Assembly (NCBI GenBank): GCA_037903355.1
Contig: JBAJFE010000029.1
Span: 310,001-374,000 of the forward strand
Length of the DNA stretch: 64,000 nucleotides
DNA from: Trichuris trichiura
Taxonomy: Eukaryota; Nematoda; Enoplea; Trichinellida; Trichuridae
Direction of reading: 5' to 3'
Below, piece after piece: positions 10,947-23,816 of the stretch (position 1 is its first letter; each line of letters begins with the position of its first letter). A program made the position numbers and the translations under genes. Below the pieces are notes generated by a model. It saw only the letters and a list, made by a program, of their open reading frames with translations. It was not told the DNA's origin and did no database searches.

Positions 10947-12955
10947 TCAAACGGAACCGTTATTTTTTGTTATATCCTGCTGAATCCGTCGAAGTCGCAT
11001 AACTTGGTTAACAACGTCTGCCATCTTAGGTCTTTGCCCCTCCTGTCTTTTCTGCAGGGATACAGCTTGTTCAACAACTGCTTGAAGGCGAAGAGGAATT
11101 CTAAATTTTGGCTGTCCATTTGTGTACCTTTCATCATCGAAAAATATGACTTACCGCAGTTCAGCCGTAGAAGGTTTGAAAGGCGTACGCTTATGACTAA
11201 CTTTCCTTTGAGCCACTGCGGTCTCTCCATGTGGTTCTCCTGCTGTTACACCTACAGCTGGAACGCGACCGTGGTATTCGTCAACGACCAGATAGCACAG
11301 CTGCAGATTCCGATCAATTATATAGTTCAACCTGTAATAACAAAAGTAAGAGAACCGCGTTCACTTACTTGACCAATCAACTTACTCAAAGTCGTCATCA
11401 TCTTCACCAAACGGGTTAAGCAAAACTTGGGCTACTTTGAGTAGACCGATGTAAAAAATGAATTCAAGTATGACAAAGAATGGAACGTTAATAGATTCCA
11501 AAGCTTTTGAACCCGCGTTGAACTGCCTAGACAAAAGGCATAGGCAGAAGAAGCTGTAAACCGCTATAGTGACCACCTACGCAATCAGCACATGTAGCGC
11601 AGGGTTGCTTGTAAGGTCAAGTATGTCTTACCTGCGTATACACTAAAGGTACAGGCACCCAATCAAGCAATGACAGCTTGCCTATGTTTCCTCTTATTGC
11701 CAGTATCTCCTGTATATAACGAACCTGTAGAACCCCTACAGCGATTTTAAATTAGAAATCGACTACGTTCATCACTGTTTTGTACTGCAGGTCACTTTCA
11801 ATACGTTCTTCTTTCTTAGCTTTGGTGACGAGATTGCAAGCCCACTGCAAAGGAAGCCAAAACATGTACACTTTGTCGTCGTAAGTAGCCACCTTCTCGC
11901 TGAAAATGCTAAGCTCTGTTTCCGTAATGAAGCCTTCAATGTTTCTAATAAAAGTGCGTAAACTTTGGCGGCAAGTTGAATTTACCCGAATGAACAAGAT
12001 GTTCCATGGTTGGAAATCTTTTCTTAACCGCCGTGCTGATGTCGCGCAGCACGAATAGAGTCGACAAGTTTATATATCTTACCAAAGTTCGTCTAATCAT
12101 TCGGCCTCGTTCATCGGTGCCTTTAATGTACAGCGAGACAATGGAAGCTGCCCTGAAAATTTTTAACCTTATGCTGAAACAGATCAGAATGGGGAAAGTG
12201 TAGCAGTGGAACAAAGCTGAAAGATTTGGAAGGAATCCCGCTGCTAGAAGTTTTCCACTGACCGCGAATTAATGCAGCTACGCAAGTTGCATAACGTACT
12301 TGAATATCTCAGAGAAATGGAATGCGTAATGTTACAATCGAAAAAAACGTTGACTCTATTTTTTAGGGATCACTCTAATTTGAATTACATTAGCAAGGTT
12401 TTCAAACTTTGAAAGTACTGTATCAGATAGGTAATTCAAAGGATGAAAAGTCAGCTGATCATAAGATAATGGCTGTTGTTCAGACGTATAGAAATTTTAA
12501 CCTTATGCAGATGGGCTAGCTGCAAAATTACTTGCAGAAAAAAATAGTGCCAAGTAACAATGTTTATGCTTAATCTTTCATCACTATGATTATGATATTT
12601 TTGAAGAAGTACCTGTAACACAGGGGTAAAAATTGCCTTACCTGTCTGGCCAGGATATGGTCAAAAAGATTTTCCACCAGCGCTTTGCCACTTGATCAAC
12701 AAAGAAGCTGAGCACAAAAGTGATGGGTATCAGTTCGTTACCCTTCATGAACAACACTGAAACGGCTTTAAAATTCTGCTGCTGCTTTTCAGTGAAGCAA
12801 TGATGGTACGTCAAGTTCAGCGTGTAATATATAGCCAAGAATATGAACAAATCTTTGAAGATGATCTTATAAACGCTTCCACGCCACAAAAGCAACAGTC
12901 TGGAGAAAGAGCTTAACGTAGCAGTGGAACACGAAGACGAGTAAGTCACGGTCAT
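10947..12955 (-). CDS. Bestrophin family chloride channel, paralogue 1
   Basis: Bestrophins are pentameric calcium-activated anion channels. Seven exons, read from high to low coordinate: 12955-12642, 12152-11986, 11933-11767, 11724-11632, 11576-11386, 11331-11155, 11100-10947. They join in frame to 420 residues. It opens MTVTYS, as family members do. WRGSVYK, then I76-P-I-T-F80-V-L-S-F84 form the hydrophobic neck with the same residue numbers as human BEST1. [10 protein letters not shown] and KRFPTMEHL are conserved family blocks, and FGEDDDDFE (about 302-310) is the calcium clasp. VDEY and a basic C-terminal helix ([10 protein letters not shown]) follow. Introns are 42-54 nt except the first (489 nt). 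It is the tandem neighbour of a second bestrophin with the same exon plan. The seventh exon is supported by its match to the same exon of paralogue 2. Confidence 0.92.
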
Positions 12956-15900
12956 TATCTTTTGCACTGCTCCCACGGATGGACGACAATAGTGGAATAG
13001 TCGTTGGGATTCGATTCACAACGGAAGCTACAACCTGAGCCGGCGCATTTTCTCTGATTCTCATGTGTAAATAAGAGGAGACTCGCTGAGATAAACTATA
13101 GTCTATTGATTCCAATGGCAGTGGTCACAAGCGGTTAAACGTAAGTGCTTTTGAAGGCGACTGCTCTTGCACGGCTGGGAAAGTTCGTTCATTTGCTAAG
13201 CTACTTTTTTCTACGTGCCGCACCCAGGAAACCAGCAAAAGTGAATTTCAAATGCGCCCACTTCCACTTGATTCGTTCCATCACTAGCGGGATAAATTGA
13301 CAAACGTTGCTGCAAATTCAAATGTGACGATTCTCCAACCAGGTGGAAGTTGCGTAGGGCAATGTTTAGTTTCGTCAGTAGCGTCTTTCAAATTCACCTG
13401 AACGTTTTGGAAGGGCAGGAAAAAAGCGGACGCAAACGCACAGTGATAAAATGTTACAAATACAGGCAAGTTTGAATGCTTAGCTTCAAGCAGGCTGTTT
13501 ACTTCACTCCAATAATCCTTATCGTCTTCCAATACAAAGATTTCGAGCTCTGAAATACGTTCCATAAGCGTCATGTGTACTCTGAAATGGTAAATGTGGC
13601 AAATGAATTAGAAGAAGACTCTTTGAAGCAAACGCACTGAACGCAAATGTCACGCGTCTGAATAAACAGTCGAGCTACAGGCAACAAATGCAAACGACTG
13701 GAAGATTGTACCGCGTATATCTAACGCTAAATTTCATTAAAAACTTTGCATGGGGCGGTCTAAGCCAGCCTATTACCATGGGTTAGAATTACATGTTCAA
13801 ACTGGATGCCATGTTTTCAATGGAACGGAATTTCAAATCATCTGTGGTAACCTGCGACGAAAGCGACATCTGTTTGTTATACGTAAGCAGCCTAAGCGCA
13901 GTTATCATATCATCTTTATGAAAAAAGAGAAGTCAAGCAAAAGAAGCTTCATAAAAGCTGGCTGATGTCAAATATATCAAAGAAATGTTTTCCTTCAACG
14001 TTTGGCCGAATAAGTTAACTTTACAAGCTCACTGCATTTATTGCCAAGAAACGAAATAGTTGCTGAGCAAATGGAAAAGTCGATCTTTTTTCAAGTCCAG
14101 ACAGCTTCGTAGGCGCTTATCATGTCGGTTAGCAAACGCGCCAATGTTGAATCATCCTATTCTATTAGTCGTACTTACCAGCAGCGTACCGTCCGCCAGC
14201 GTCGAACACTCTTCGCTACGGGCGTTTTAAGTGTCTCCGAAGCTGCCTTTGAAAAGTGACTCATCAGGTATGTAAACTGCCTCTTTTATGACGTCTGCTT
14301 TTTTGTCATATCCGAAGTCTGCAGAATTGCAGGTACCATTTCGAGTTAAAATCTTGCACTTCGCTCTTGCTAAGGAGAACGACTCAATCAGACTTGCTCA
14401 ATTCGATCGTCGCTTTTTCTTCAGCACAAGACAGCAGTCATGTACACTTACGTGGGTGGTTTGGCATAATTAGCTACTTCAAATATTTAAAAATGTTAAT
14501 CGGACCTTGATTTGAAATGATAACTTTGAGCACGCTTTCTATTCACACTTGAAAGCGTCAAACTCACTCATTTTGTTGCTTCTGCAAAATGGGAGTTCCT
14601 AAGCGGTTTTGCAAATCGTGTCTACGAGCTGTTTAATTTCTTGCTTAGAGTACGTGCTGCAACATAACTAAAAAACGCGGGTTAGTTTAGCAGCGTACTA
14701 AAAAAAAGGACTTCTTACATTTACTCACATACGAAAAGCGTTAATAAAGTTAACTTTCTTGCTTGCTTTGAGCGCACAGTGTTTTACTGCGTGTTAAACC
14801 AGTTCTTCGTTCAAGATTATATTCGTTGAGGACATTATAACAACAGTGCACTTTTCAGAATAATAAAAGAACACCACATTGTTTAGTAGGTCTTCTACGG
14901 CTTTTCCATTGATGTAGTCTTTTCTTAATAATCGCTCATCCGTCCATTTGTAGAGCAGTTGTTTCGTTTAATTACAGAATACCACATTCGTATTAAGGCT
15001 TCACTGAACCATATTCGCAGCAAATATTTTTCGCCACAGACTTCCGTGAGCTCGCTGTTTGTCAGCTGACTAACCGCAGCAGTGCATCCTCTTAGGCCGG
15101 GAAATAAGTCTTATTGGCTTCCTTAGCTTGGCTTAGAAGAACTGCGAAAGGTTAGCAGACTGATTTTATTGCTGATATGAAAACTGTAGATAAAATATAT
15201 TAATGAGTAGGTGCCTTATCTTCATTTTCTCAACGGAAAGTAAGAAATTAGCGCCCGCGCGAAGTCAGCTGCTACGCTGCATAGCGTTTGGTTCTATAGT
15301 AACCCACCGTAAGATATGCTCCGTATACGGTGAAAATATTCTCAGTCTGGTCATAGTATAATGACGACTGGCGAAGTTCTCGAATAGGGAGGAGAATATT
15401 AATATGATAGATAAGCAACGGTTCAGATATTCTTTATTTCCGAAAGTAGACGCGCTGGAAGCACAGCAATAGCGAACAAATATGGGAGGTAATGTGGCGC
15501 GCGTCGTAATTCCTATGCGTCACTTGATCATATCTTTCGTTCTCTCAAAGAATATCACGCCGGGAAAAAGTGTGAAAACAACGATTACATTGAAAACATT
15601 CCAGAGGTCTTTTTCAGTCCAAGCTCACCTATTTCTGCAGGACTGGCATCGAGAACCTGTTCTACGGGTGGCTTGAGGTTACAGACAATAATTATGAATG
15701 CCTAGTTGACTGTAGTTTGGCCATTATGGACTTATTTGATTTAAAAATACACTTGTAAGCACTGACAGAACGAAACTGATATTTAGCGTGGCATTCTGAA
15801 TGCTGTTTAGGGGAGTAGCTTCTGATTTTCTGCCGCTAATGCTGCGAGGGTGTTCAAGATGAACGAAAAGATAACCTGGAGAAGGATATCACTGATAACA

Positions 15901-16658
15901 AATACGGAATGTTCTTATGAAGTATCACGATTGTTTTGAATGCTCTATGTTCACATTTCGTCGTTCTGAACATTTTTCATATTGCGTTGAAAAGCTGTGC
16001 AGTAACTGTTGTACTATTCAAAACTTCTTATAAGAAAGAGTACAATAACGTTGCCAATGAATGAACTAAAGGAATATTCCCCTATCAGTGTCAATGTTGC
16101 ACTATTTCTGCCTTTAAAATGCACAGATTATGATTGCAATGCCCTTCCTTTACCCATGTATCCGCTTTTCAGGGCACTACATACAAGTTCTGGTGTATAA
16201 ACTTTAATGATTCATTTTGCGAGGGTGAGTCTGCTTATCTCTAAAATAGGTCGATTTCGTATTTAGAAAAATGAAGCGGACTGTCTTTTGACGTGCTTTC
16301 CAAGGATATCTTTTCATCGTTTCATATCCAAAAAAATTTTCATGCACATGATCAGTTATGCTGTTTTAGTCTACCAAGCAAAGCCTTCAGTGATTGCGGC
16401 TAAGAAAATGAAACATTGGCCCTTTTACAAGTTATAATAGAAAGTCGTATTACCGTCTTTTGAATTCTCAATATTTATTCGTCTAAACTCTAACATGTCT
16501 GTAACTAAACGAGGTTTCATCTGGATTCAGTCGCCTACTTTTGAAGCTTTCCATTCATTCCCTCCACTCAGGGTCATTTTTTTTACAAATACTTTCGTAA
16601 CGTTCTAGCTCAAAGAATAATACATTATTGTCTTGCAACCTTACTGTAAATAGGCGGA
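12956..16658. other. 3.7 kb between the two bestrophins
   Basis: The only coding-like stretch is on the minus strand at 13284-13574 (separate entry). Plus-strand frames at 13750-13965 and 15482-15676 show no recognisable family. An AATAAA on the minus strand (16474-16479) is a candidate poly(A) signal for bestrophin 2. The rest shows nothing I can support. Confidence 0.4.
13284..13574 (-). CDS. Unrecognised coding-like frame upstream of bestrophin 1
   Basis: A 96-codon open frame whose first half looks like real protein: acidic MERISELEIFVLEDDKDYW, then EAKHSNLPVFVTF and a hydrophobic stretch. A possible splice donor (CAG then GTGAAT) falls after FQNVQ near residue 58. It lies about 330 bp upstream of the bestrophin-1 ATG on the same strand. 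I do not recognise a family and no flanking exon could be joined with confidence. It may be an exon of a small gene, a decayed gene, or chance. Confidence 0.25.
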   Translation of the reverse strand: MTLMERISELEIFVLEDDKDYWSEVNSLLEAKHSNLPVFVTFYHCAFASAFFLPFQNVQVNLKDATDETKHCPTQLPPGWRIVTFEFAATFVNLSR

Positions 16659-19600
16659 TTATTTTTGTTCTGGAATTCGTATGACGTGACTCAACTTTTT
16701 CGCGTAAGATTCGGTGCTACTCAGTCTCTCTAAAGAGGCCATCGTGCTTGGCTTCCTGACAATAGATTGTAATCGCTCGGGTACTCTGAAAGAAATTGTT
16801 AAAGATTTGATTGTTGCTTTAACAGCTGAAATACTTCAAATCCGCCGTTGATGGTGCGAATGGCTTGCGCTTCAGTCCCATTGAAGCAACCGTGTGGGGT
16901 ATTGTTGTGACCTCTTCGAACCAGTGTTTATCTCGTCCTAGCGTTGGTATTTTGCCATAATAGTCGTCCACCATGAGATATGAAACTTGAACATTTCTGT
17001 CCACTATGTAATTTATCCTTTGTTCACATACGTTATGTTCGCTGCTTAATCGTACGCGAACAGCTTACTCAAAGTCGTCGTCATCTTCTCCAAAGGGAAT
17101 TATCAGAACTTCGGCAACTTTCAGCCAGCCCATATAAAATAAGAACTGTATAAGCAAAATTGCAGGAAAGTAGGATTCTATTTCGCGATCGCCTGCGCTG
17201 TACGTCGACTGTCTGGCAATCAGGTTAGTCACGAAAAATGAATGAGTGGCTATTGTAACAACCTGCAATTGAAAATTCGTTCAAACTCCATTTGGTTCGT
17301 AAGTTTGTAATTACCTGCGTATATACTAACGGTAGACTAATCCAATTATACGCAATTAATGTAGCCACACTGTTTCGTACTTTCATGATTTCCTATGGGC
17401 ACTTTTTGCAATTTTATTGCTTTCACAATTTAATTAGATACAATTACTTGCATGAGCTTTACCATCATGAGATCGCTGTCGATGCGTTCTTCTTTTCGGG
17501 CTTTAACTACCAGGTTGCAAGCCCACTGAAGTGGTAAAAAATACATGTACACTTCTTTATGTAATTTGCACTCCATTAAATATTCCATCACTTCGCTTTC
17601 CGTCATTATGCCTCAAAGTAATGAATATTAAGAACCTTTTTTACAATTTTGTTTGCTCTTAAAAATAATTTATCCGAACATGCGAATCGTTTAAAATAGT
17701 TGCTTCGTTAATCTAAACCGTCTCGCGCGTGGACAGCAGCAGCGCTTATGCTTTCCGACTATATGTACTTAAGTCACTTCTGCCCGTTAATAATATGCTG
17801 CATTAAATTATAAAAACAGATAGCTTAAAATAGTATAAATCTTTAATATGAATTTGAAATTTTGGGTAACCGCTTCACCAGATCTATCCGCTTGCTTTCT
17901 TTCCAAAGCATGCATTGAGTACCAAGTTTGACGGTTTAGAAAATCACCCAGATGCGCAAGAAGTAAGAGAAAGAAAACTTATAAGACTTAAAATGTAATA
18001 CCTCAAACACCTTTACGTTCAGCCTGATATCATAACGCACACAATTTATAAACGACTGCGCTTTGGTGATGCATAAAGCTATCTGAAATAACCGTTAACT
18101 CTCTGATAAGGGAGCAAATGCAGCGCTACATTTAATGGACAACGTAGTGTTCTGTTTCCTTTCACCTCGACCAGAAATTCCAGAAACGGCTTTCTGGCAG
18201 GAAAAAGCTGTTCACGATATTGCGATGTCTTCTCATTACCAAGAATTTAAGTTTTAGAACCCTCTGGTAGCACTCAGCAATTCTTACAAACGTTTATAAG
18301 CAGTCTGTTAATTTTTACGCGTTTAAGAATTAACTATAGGTATCGTGACTTACCCACTTTGCACAACGGCTGCCCTTTTCGTAATTCTACAGTAGTCTTA
18401 CTCATATGAATGAAATAAACTTCTCCACCGTCGTTGCTATTTCCAAGAATTGGTTTCTTTCCTATTGCTAACGCTAGAAACAAAACCAGCTTGATCCATA
18501 CTAGTGCTACTTTTGTTAAGCGCTTTTGGACTGAAATGACTGAAAGTCAAGGTATTGTCAGCGCGCGCACATAAAAGGTTATAAGCCCTTATAACTGGAC
18601 AAGTTTAGAAACGAAAGCTTGAAAACAAACTTTGCGAATAACTGTTCAGAATGTTGACGTTGCGCAGACTGGATTCATCGTGGCGACAATGCTATTCCAT
18701 AAATGCTACAATGGTGCAAGTTAGACGGCTTACCGGTTTTTACCAAATGGTCCCAAGTTGGAAAGCGCTTTTTGACAACAGCGCTTACGTCACGAAGCAC
18801 GATGACACAACACAAGTTGATGTATCGGGCAAGTGTCCGCCGGAGAAGCCGTCCACGCTCGTCTAGGCCATGGATTGAAATGGCAACTCTGATCATCATA
18901 CTTAAAAATGTGCAACTAGTACACGATGGATCAAACTTTTTATTCAGGCATATATAAATATTAATGTTTTGGCATTAGCTAAAGAATATTTTTAAATTTA
19001 TTATTATTTTTTACTAATAAAAAAAAGTATTCTTTGAGTTCTTTCATCTCTATCTTATTCAGTCATTTGTCTTAGATGGGAAGGAAAGAACGTCGAAAAA
19101 AATGATTTTTTCTGTAAGCTCAAGTCTCCCCCCTTAAAACTGGAGGCTGTCCTGAACATAATGTCTATCTCAACTGGCATTATGCACCGACGACAAGTGC
19201 TTGCAACAATGAATCACAAAAGTTGAGTCATAGCTAGCGTCCTATAGGTCACTATAGGTGTCCATGGACGGCGAGTTAACGTAGGACTTTCAAAAGCGAT
19301 ATGTTTCAAAAACGCCTACGTCTCTCAACTGTCTGCTAAAACGTGAATACTATTTTTGGATATTTTGCCTGCTAGTACTTTTGATCTAATATAAACGATG
19401 AAAAATAGCATGCTGATGCCTCTGCAGGCAACAGGAGTAACATTGGCAACTGAAAAGAAAAAGACCAGTTTTTCCAAGTAAACTGTTAAGTGTTGGCCAG
19501 CTTTGTCAAATACGTGAACTTCACAGATAATGCACGCTATATACGGCCTTATATCCAACATAACGGAATCCTACTAGGCGTTATAACCAGAATTAAAAAT

Positions 19601-20993
19601 CAGAGGTTGTCCCATTGTTGCAACAGATTAATGCTTCAAATACTTTTCAAAAACATTTCATTTCTGTAACTTTGTTGCAAATCTCACTTGCTTTCATTCA
19701 CCATCCATTTTATGCTTTACTCAGGATAATCGATAAACAACTAAAAGTTGTGAAGTTACGGTACATAGATTATGCAAACAGTTAAATCATGAAACTTAAA
19801 CTTTCGTAAATGCTATAGAGGCAAAAACATTGATTAATGTGTGAAAAATCTAGATTATAGCATTGGTTTGCTCATCTCTTCAAAACTACTTAACCAAAGA
19901 CAATTATTGCTGTTTGAGTAGAAAATTTCTTTTGAGAAGTTAATCCTTAAGGCAAGAAGTTACTCTTTCACATTCACTGACTGCAGATGGTTGGAAATGC
20001 AAACTTTTCCTCTTCCAAAAGCATATAACTTTTTCTGATTATCTTAGCTTAGCATAAATATTACTTCGCCACTGAAAATGTAAAAGCAGTGTGCAGCTAA
20101 TACGTCAGAGTAGTTATATTTCAGCATTGGAAGGAAATTTCGAAAGACTGAGTGTCTTTTAACGGGCTTTGGTTGTTTCATAGTTGTTCCTCTGGTTCAC
20201 GGATTGGACAGAAATCCAATATCTTAACCTACTTAACTCTCCTTAAATTGTCCTTTATGTTTTAAGAAATTCAGACCTTGTATGGTACGCGCGTATGGCT
20301 ACCTTATTTGTCAGTCCGCGCTGAGCTATAGTGCGAACAAAGGAAAGTCACATATTAACTGTAGTGGTAGTTCCCAATTCTCCCCATTGTAAACTACTTA
20401 GCAAATGCAGTGGTATTGAAACAGCTTTCAAATGGGTTGTTTCTATCAGACGTCGCATAGAGTCTAGAGATCAAGACGGAGGGTGACATAAACTGTCACT
20501 GTATCTACCTACTATTTGCTTTGCGTACTCACGTATTTCTGGTGAGTGAAATGGCAAACAAAGAGCAGCTGGACAAAAATAAGAAAAACAGCAAAAATGA
20601 AACGAACATGAGTCACAAGCAATTTTTCCATTTTCTTATGGCGTTTACTATCAATACGCTGAAAGTGCACAAAGCTTACCTGTCAATCCAAGGAAGACTT
20701 TTAAAATTTGAAGACCATCTACTATAAACTTGATTGACGAAAAAGCCCATGATAAAGGTTAGGGGAAGTTCAAGATTTTTAAATGAAAAGTAAGTGGCCA
20801 CATGTTCAAATTTGACTTTGTTCTCCTCGTCGAGAATGTACCAATACAGAATGTTGATCAAGTAGTAGACGACGGTAAAGATCAACGTCTCTCTGAGCAG
20901 AATCTTGTATATGCTCCCTCTCCAGCGAAATAAAAGGCGCAGAAAATTGCCCAAGCTAACAGTGGCGCACTCCTTCGTGTATGAGATAGTCAT
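16659..20993 (-). CDS. Bestrophin family chloride channel, paralogue 2
   Basis: Seven exons from high to low coordinate: 20993-20680, 18900-18734, 17611-17448, 17392-17315, 17262-17069, 17017-16835, 16785-16659. They join to 408 residues. Exon 1 is 314 nt and exon 2 is 167 nt, exactly as in paralogue 1, and all six intron positions and phases match. Key features: MTISYT start, RWRGSIYK, neck L76-P-L-T-F80-I-M-G-F84 (Leu for the usual Ile at 76), KRFPTWDHL, the block ISLPLVYTQVVTIA and the calcium clasp E300-D301-D304 in FGEDDDDFE, at the numbers used for human BEST1. The conserved arginine at the exon 1-2 join (PDR in paralogue 1) is serine here. Two introns are long (1779 and 1122 nt); the rest are 49-55 nt. 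It should be a plasma or organellar membrane anion channel. A tandem duplication with paralogue 1 is the simplest origin. Confidence 0.9.
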
Positions 20994-23027
20994 TTTCTAA
21001 CCGCCGGTAATAAGGATTGAGAGACGTTTTCCGTGCAGTGGCGCTTTGTATGCAATGCTGAACTGGGCAGAGCCTGCAGAACGTTGTCGTGTCATCTTGA
21101 GATTTTAGCCGCTGTTAATGCTTGCCTCCGTTTATTTACTTATTCATTAGCGCATCTATGGCGTCAGGAGTACTCTTTCTCCTGTTGAATGACTCCGTTT
21201 CACACCAGCGCTGCCTTCAAGTGGCATGGGAGCACAACGGTATTCATTGAAAAAGGGATTTCTGATGGTATGAGACTTTCTTTACGTAATGTTTGGTCCT
21301 TCACATAAAGAGTCGTACAATATTACAATGATGCTGACTTCGTCTGGATGGTGTTAATACTCAATTTCGCTTTCGTCTCAAGCAGTTGAATTGGATTTCA
21401 CTCTTAAGTACTAGTACTAGTATAGAGTTCCATGTAATCAGCATTGGAGTCAGCAGCCATTTCAGCAGTACATATCCTTCTTGATATTCCCAACCGTAAA
21501 AGTGGCTGCCGTAGGTGAACGTTTTAAACAAGTCTATTAAGTGGGCATAATTCAAAAAATATGGTTAATTCAAATAACTGCACATATGTCTGCCACAATA
21601 ATGAGATAGTAAGCTTCCAATTTGCTCAGTGATATGGAGTACCATTGTATTATAGAGCAAAGTTGTGGCGCTTCTTGTAGAATTATAAAAACGGGTTAAA
21701 ACATTGACCTATAACAAAGAAATGCCTTTCTCTTGACGCTTAAGAAAATTCCGATACAGACATAGACACAACGTTAACTGAAATTTATCACCGTATTCAT
21801 CACCAACTTTAAGGCAGCCAAGAATGACGTTGACTCAAAACAGAAGTCCGAACAAATTTATAGCCGCCTTCAATTCAAATGTTCAGATCAAAAAAATTAT
21901 AATGAAGAAAAATAACACGAGTCTTTCAACTGCAAGAATTAACAGCAGAAGAAGATAGGCAGAATGATTGATGATGCAACGGAGGCATAATGAGCGTGGA
22001 CATCGTAATAGCATTCACATGAGACTATTAACGGATGAGGCATAGTCATAGGAAGATGCATCGTCTCTTCTTTTTGCTCTTCTTTTGCTTGATATCTGTT
22101 ACATCTGGTTGACCCAAGGCAACGGCCTTACGATTTTTTATCTCCCTCATAAGATCGTAGAAAACCTAAAAGGACGAATTCACTCAATCAAAATTCGGTA
22201 CGCAAACCCAGTGAAAATCAGAATACAAAAAAATAAGTCGCTTTTATCAAAAGGCAAAAACTCGTTACCTCAAGTTGAAGACGGATACAAAAATACATAT
22301 TAAAACATAACGTTTCAGACTGTACGTTGTAGCTTCGCGAAAACGTATGCTTATCATAAAAGCTCTTTAACCACCAAAGAAAATAATCAAAAACATTTTG
22401 AATTAGAGGCAATAAACGACGGACAATTTTGATCATTTCCGTTTTAGTTACGAAAACGTTTTCAAACCATAAAAATAAGAATGCAGCTACGATCCATCCC
22501 TTCCGCTTACGATATTGACTACATCTGCTGAAACAACAAAAGTCAGTTTTTACAATATTATTACATGTTATACTGCCTAACATAGTTTCAAAATATAAAA
22601 CAATTTACTGTGTTCACGCCAGTCTGTACTTACAACTTAAAAAATTAAACCTACTATAAGTGAGTGAATGGATATAAATGAAAATACACTTTTGGAATAA
22701 TTTCTCTTCTTATCATTAGCAGTTCAAGCGGCTAAAGTTACGAAAACGGCGTAATGAAGTGCCGTGCTTTTATTTTCTTGGTAACTATGTACGCCTCGGG
22801 TACATATAAGCGCAGATAGCCAAAATCAGACTAAGATATGGTAGGATACCATTTTTATTAGTGAATATGTACAGTACTAAATTAAGCTGTACAACGAATT
22901 CGAGCGGACAAAATAAAAGCAATTTTCTCGTTAAGGGGACATTCTCTTTGCTAATAATAAAAATGATTTTTGTTTAACCTCACTCATGTAGAGCGAAACA
23001 TTCTCAAGGTCACGCCTCTCCTGTTAA
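20994..23027. other. 2 kb upstream of bestrophin 2, nothing recognised
   Basis: AT-rich. The minus-strand frame 22218-22583 (121 codons) is low-complexity hydrophobic sequence with no family resemblance. The bestrophin-2 promoter should lie in the first few hundred bases, but no element could be identified. Confidence 0.4.
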
Positions 23028-23816
23028 ATTGAGCAGTGGATTCCTGCAACAAGGGCGGCATCTTTCCAGTTTGCCCAACAACAGGGCAGCAAAAAGTTGC
23101 AGGACGGCGGAAACAAGTATGCAATTTATCTGCTTCATTACGTAAATAAAAATAGGCTGACATTAACAGAAAACCGGTTGATGCAACAGTTGAATACAGA
23201 ATTAAATGCAGCTGTGCGAGACCACAGCTATCAAAGAATTTTTAAAACTCGATGTCAAGCGGTCACATTGTCCAACCGACTTAAGCCTGGCAGAGTTAAC
23301 TCAAAAACAATACCCAATGGTTGGATAGCAGAAAGTTCGATTGCAAATATTTCGCTAAGAAGTTATTTCGAAGAAAAAATTAATCGCCTGGTTTGTAAGC
23401 AACTGCAAAAGTACACGGCAGTGGACGTCTATGGCCAATGTGGACCATTTAAATGTCCGCCCAACAATTGGTATTGCCTTGAAAATGTGGTAAGGCAAAA
23501 CTACAAATTCTACATTGCATTTGAAAACAGTGGATGCGTCTCCTACGTAACAGAAAATACTTCGACCGATTCAACGATCTCGTTTTGCCTATTGTTTTCG
23601 GAAGAAAAATCTATGAGGGATCGGCCCTAACAACAGTTTCGTAGCGGCTGAAGACTTTACAGTCCAAAAGAGTTGGCTGATTATTTAAAACGGTTTGACA
23701 GGGACGCTGATCAATAATGAAAGTATTCTGAGTGGATGAGTCACCCGGAATCTTTCGGTTACAAACTATGCGACCAAACCGGTTTCTGCATGCACTGCCG
23801 CAAACTTCAAGAGTAG
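23028..23816 (+). pseudogene. Alpha-1,3-fucosyltransferase (GT10) remnant
   Basis: GT10 enzymes add fucose to N-acetylglucosamine in Golgi glycans. The open frame to 23630 carries the hallmark blocks QKYTAVDVYGQCGPFKCP and YKFYIAFENSGCVSYVTEN, the donor-binding signature of the family. Downstream the homology continues (LPIVFGRKIYEG, KELADYLKRFDRDAD, EWMSHPESFGYKLCDQTGFC) but only by changing frame several times: near 23553-23557, 23621-23630, 23658-23662 and 23711-23722. A stop TAG lies at 23814-23816. The N-terminal stem and the usual RRDSD-type block before the signature are missing or unrecognisable, and no ATG start fits. No introns fit the breaks. Several breaks plus a missing 5' end argue for a true pseudogene rather than a sequencing error. 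The conserved blocks are still clear, so decay is probably recent. Confidence 0.8.

Noticed and set aside
22218..22583. Minus-strand open frame of 121 codons
   Set aside because: Composition reflects AT-rich sequence (Phe, Tyr, Leu, Cys); no domain or motif seen and no neighbouring exon.
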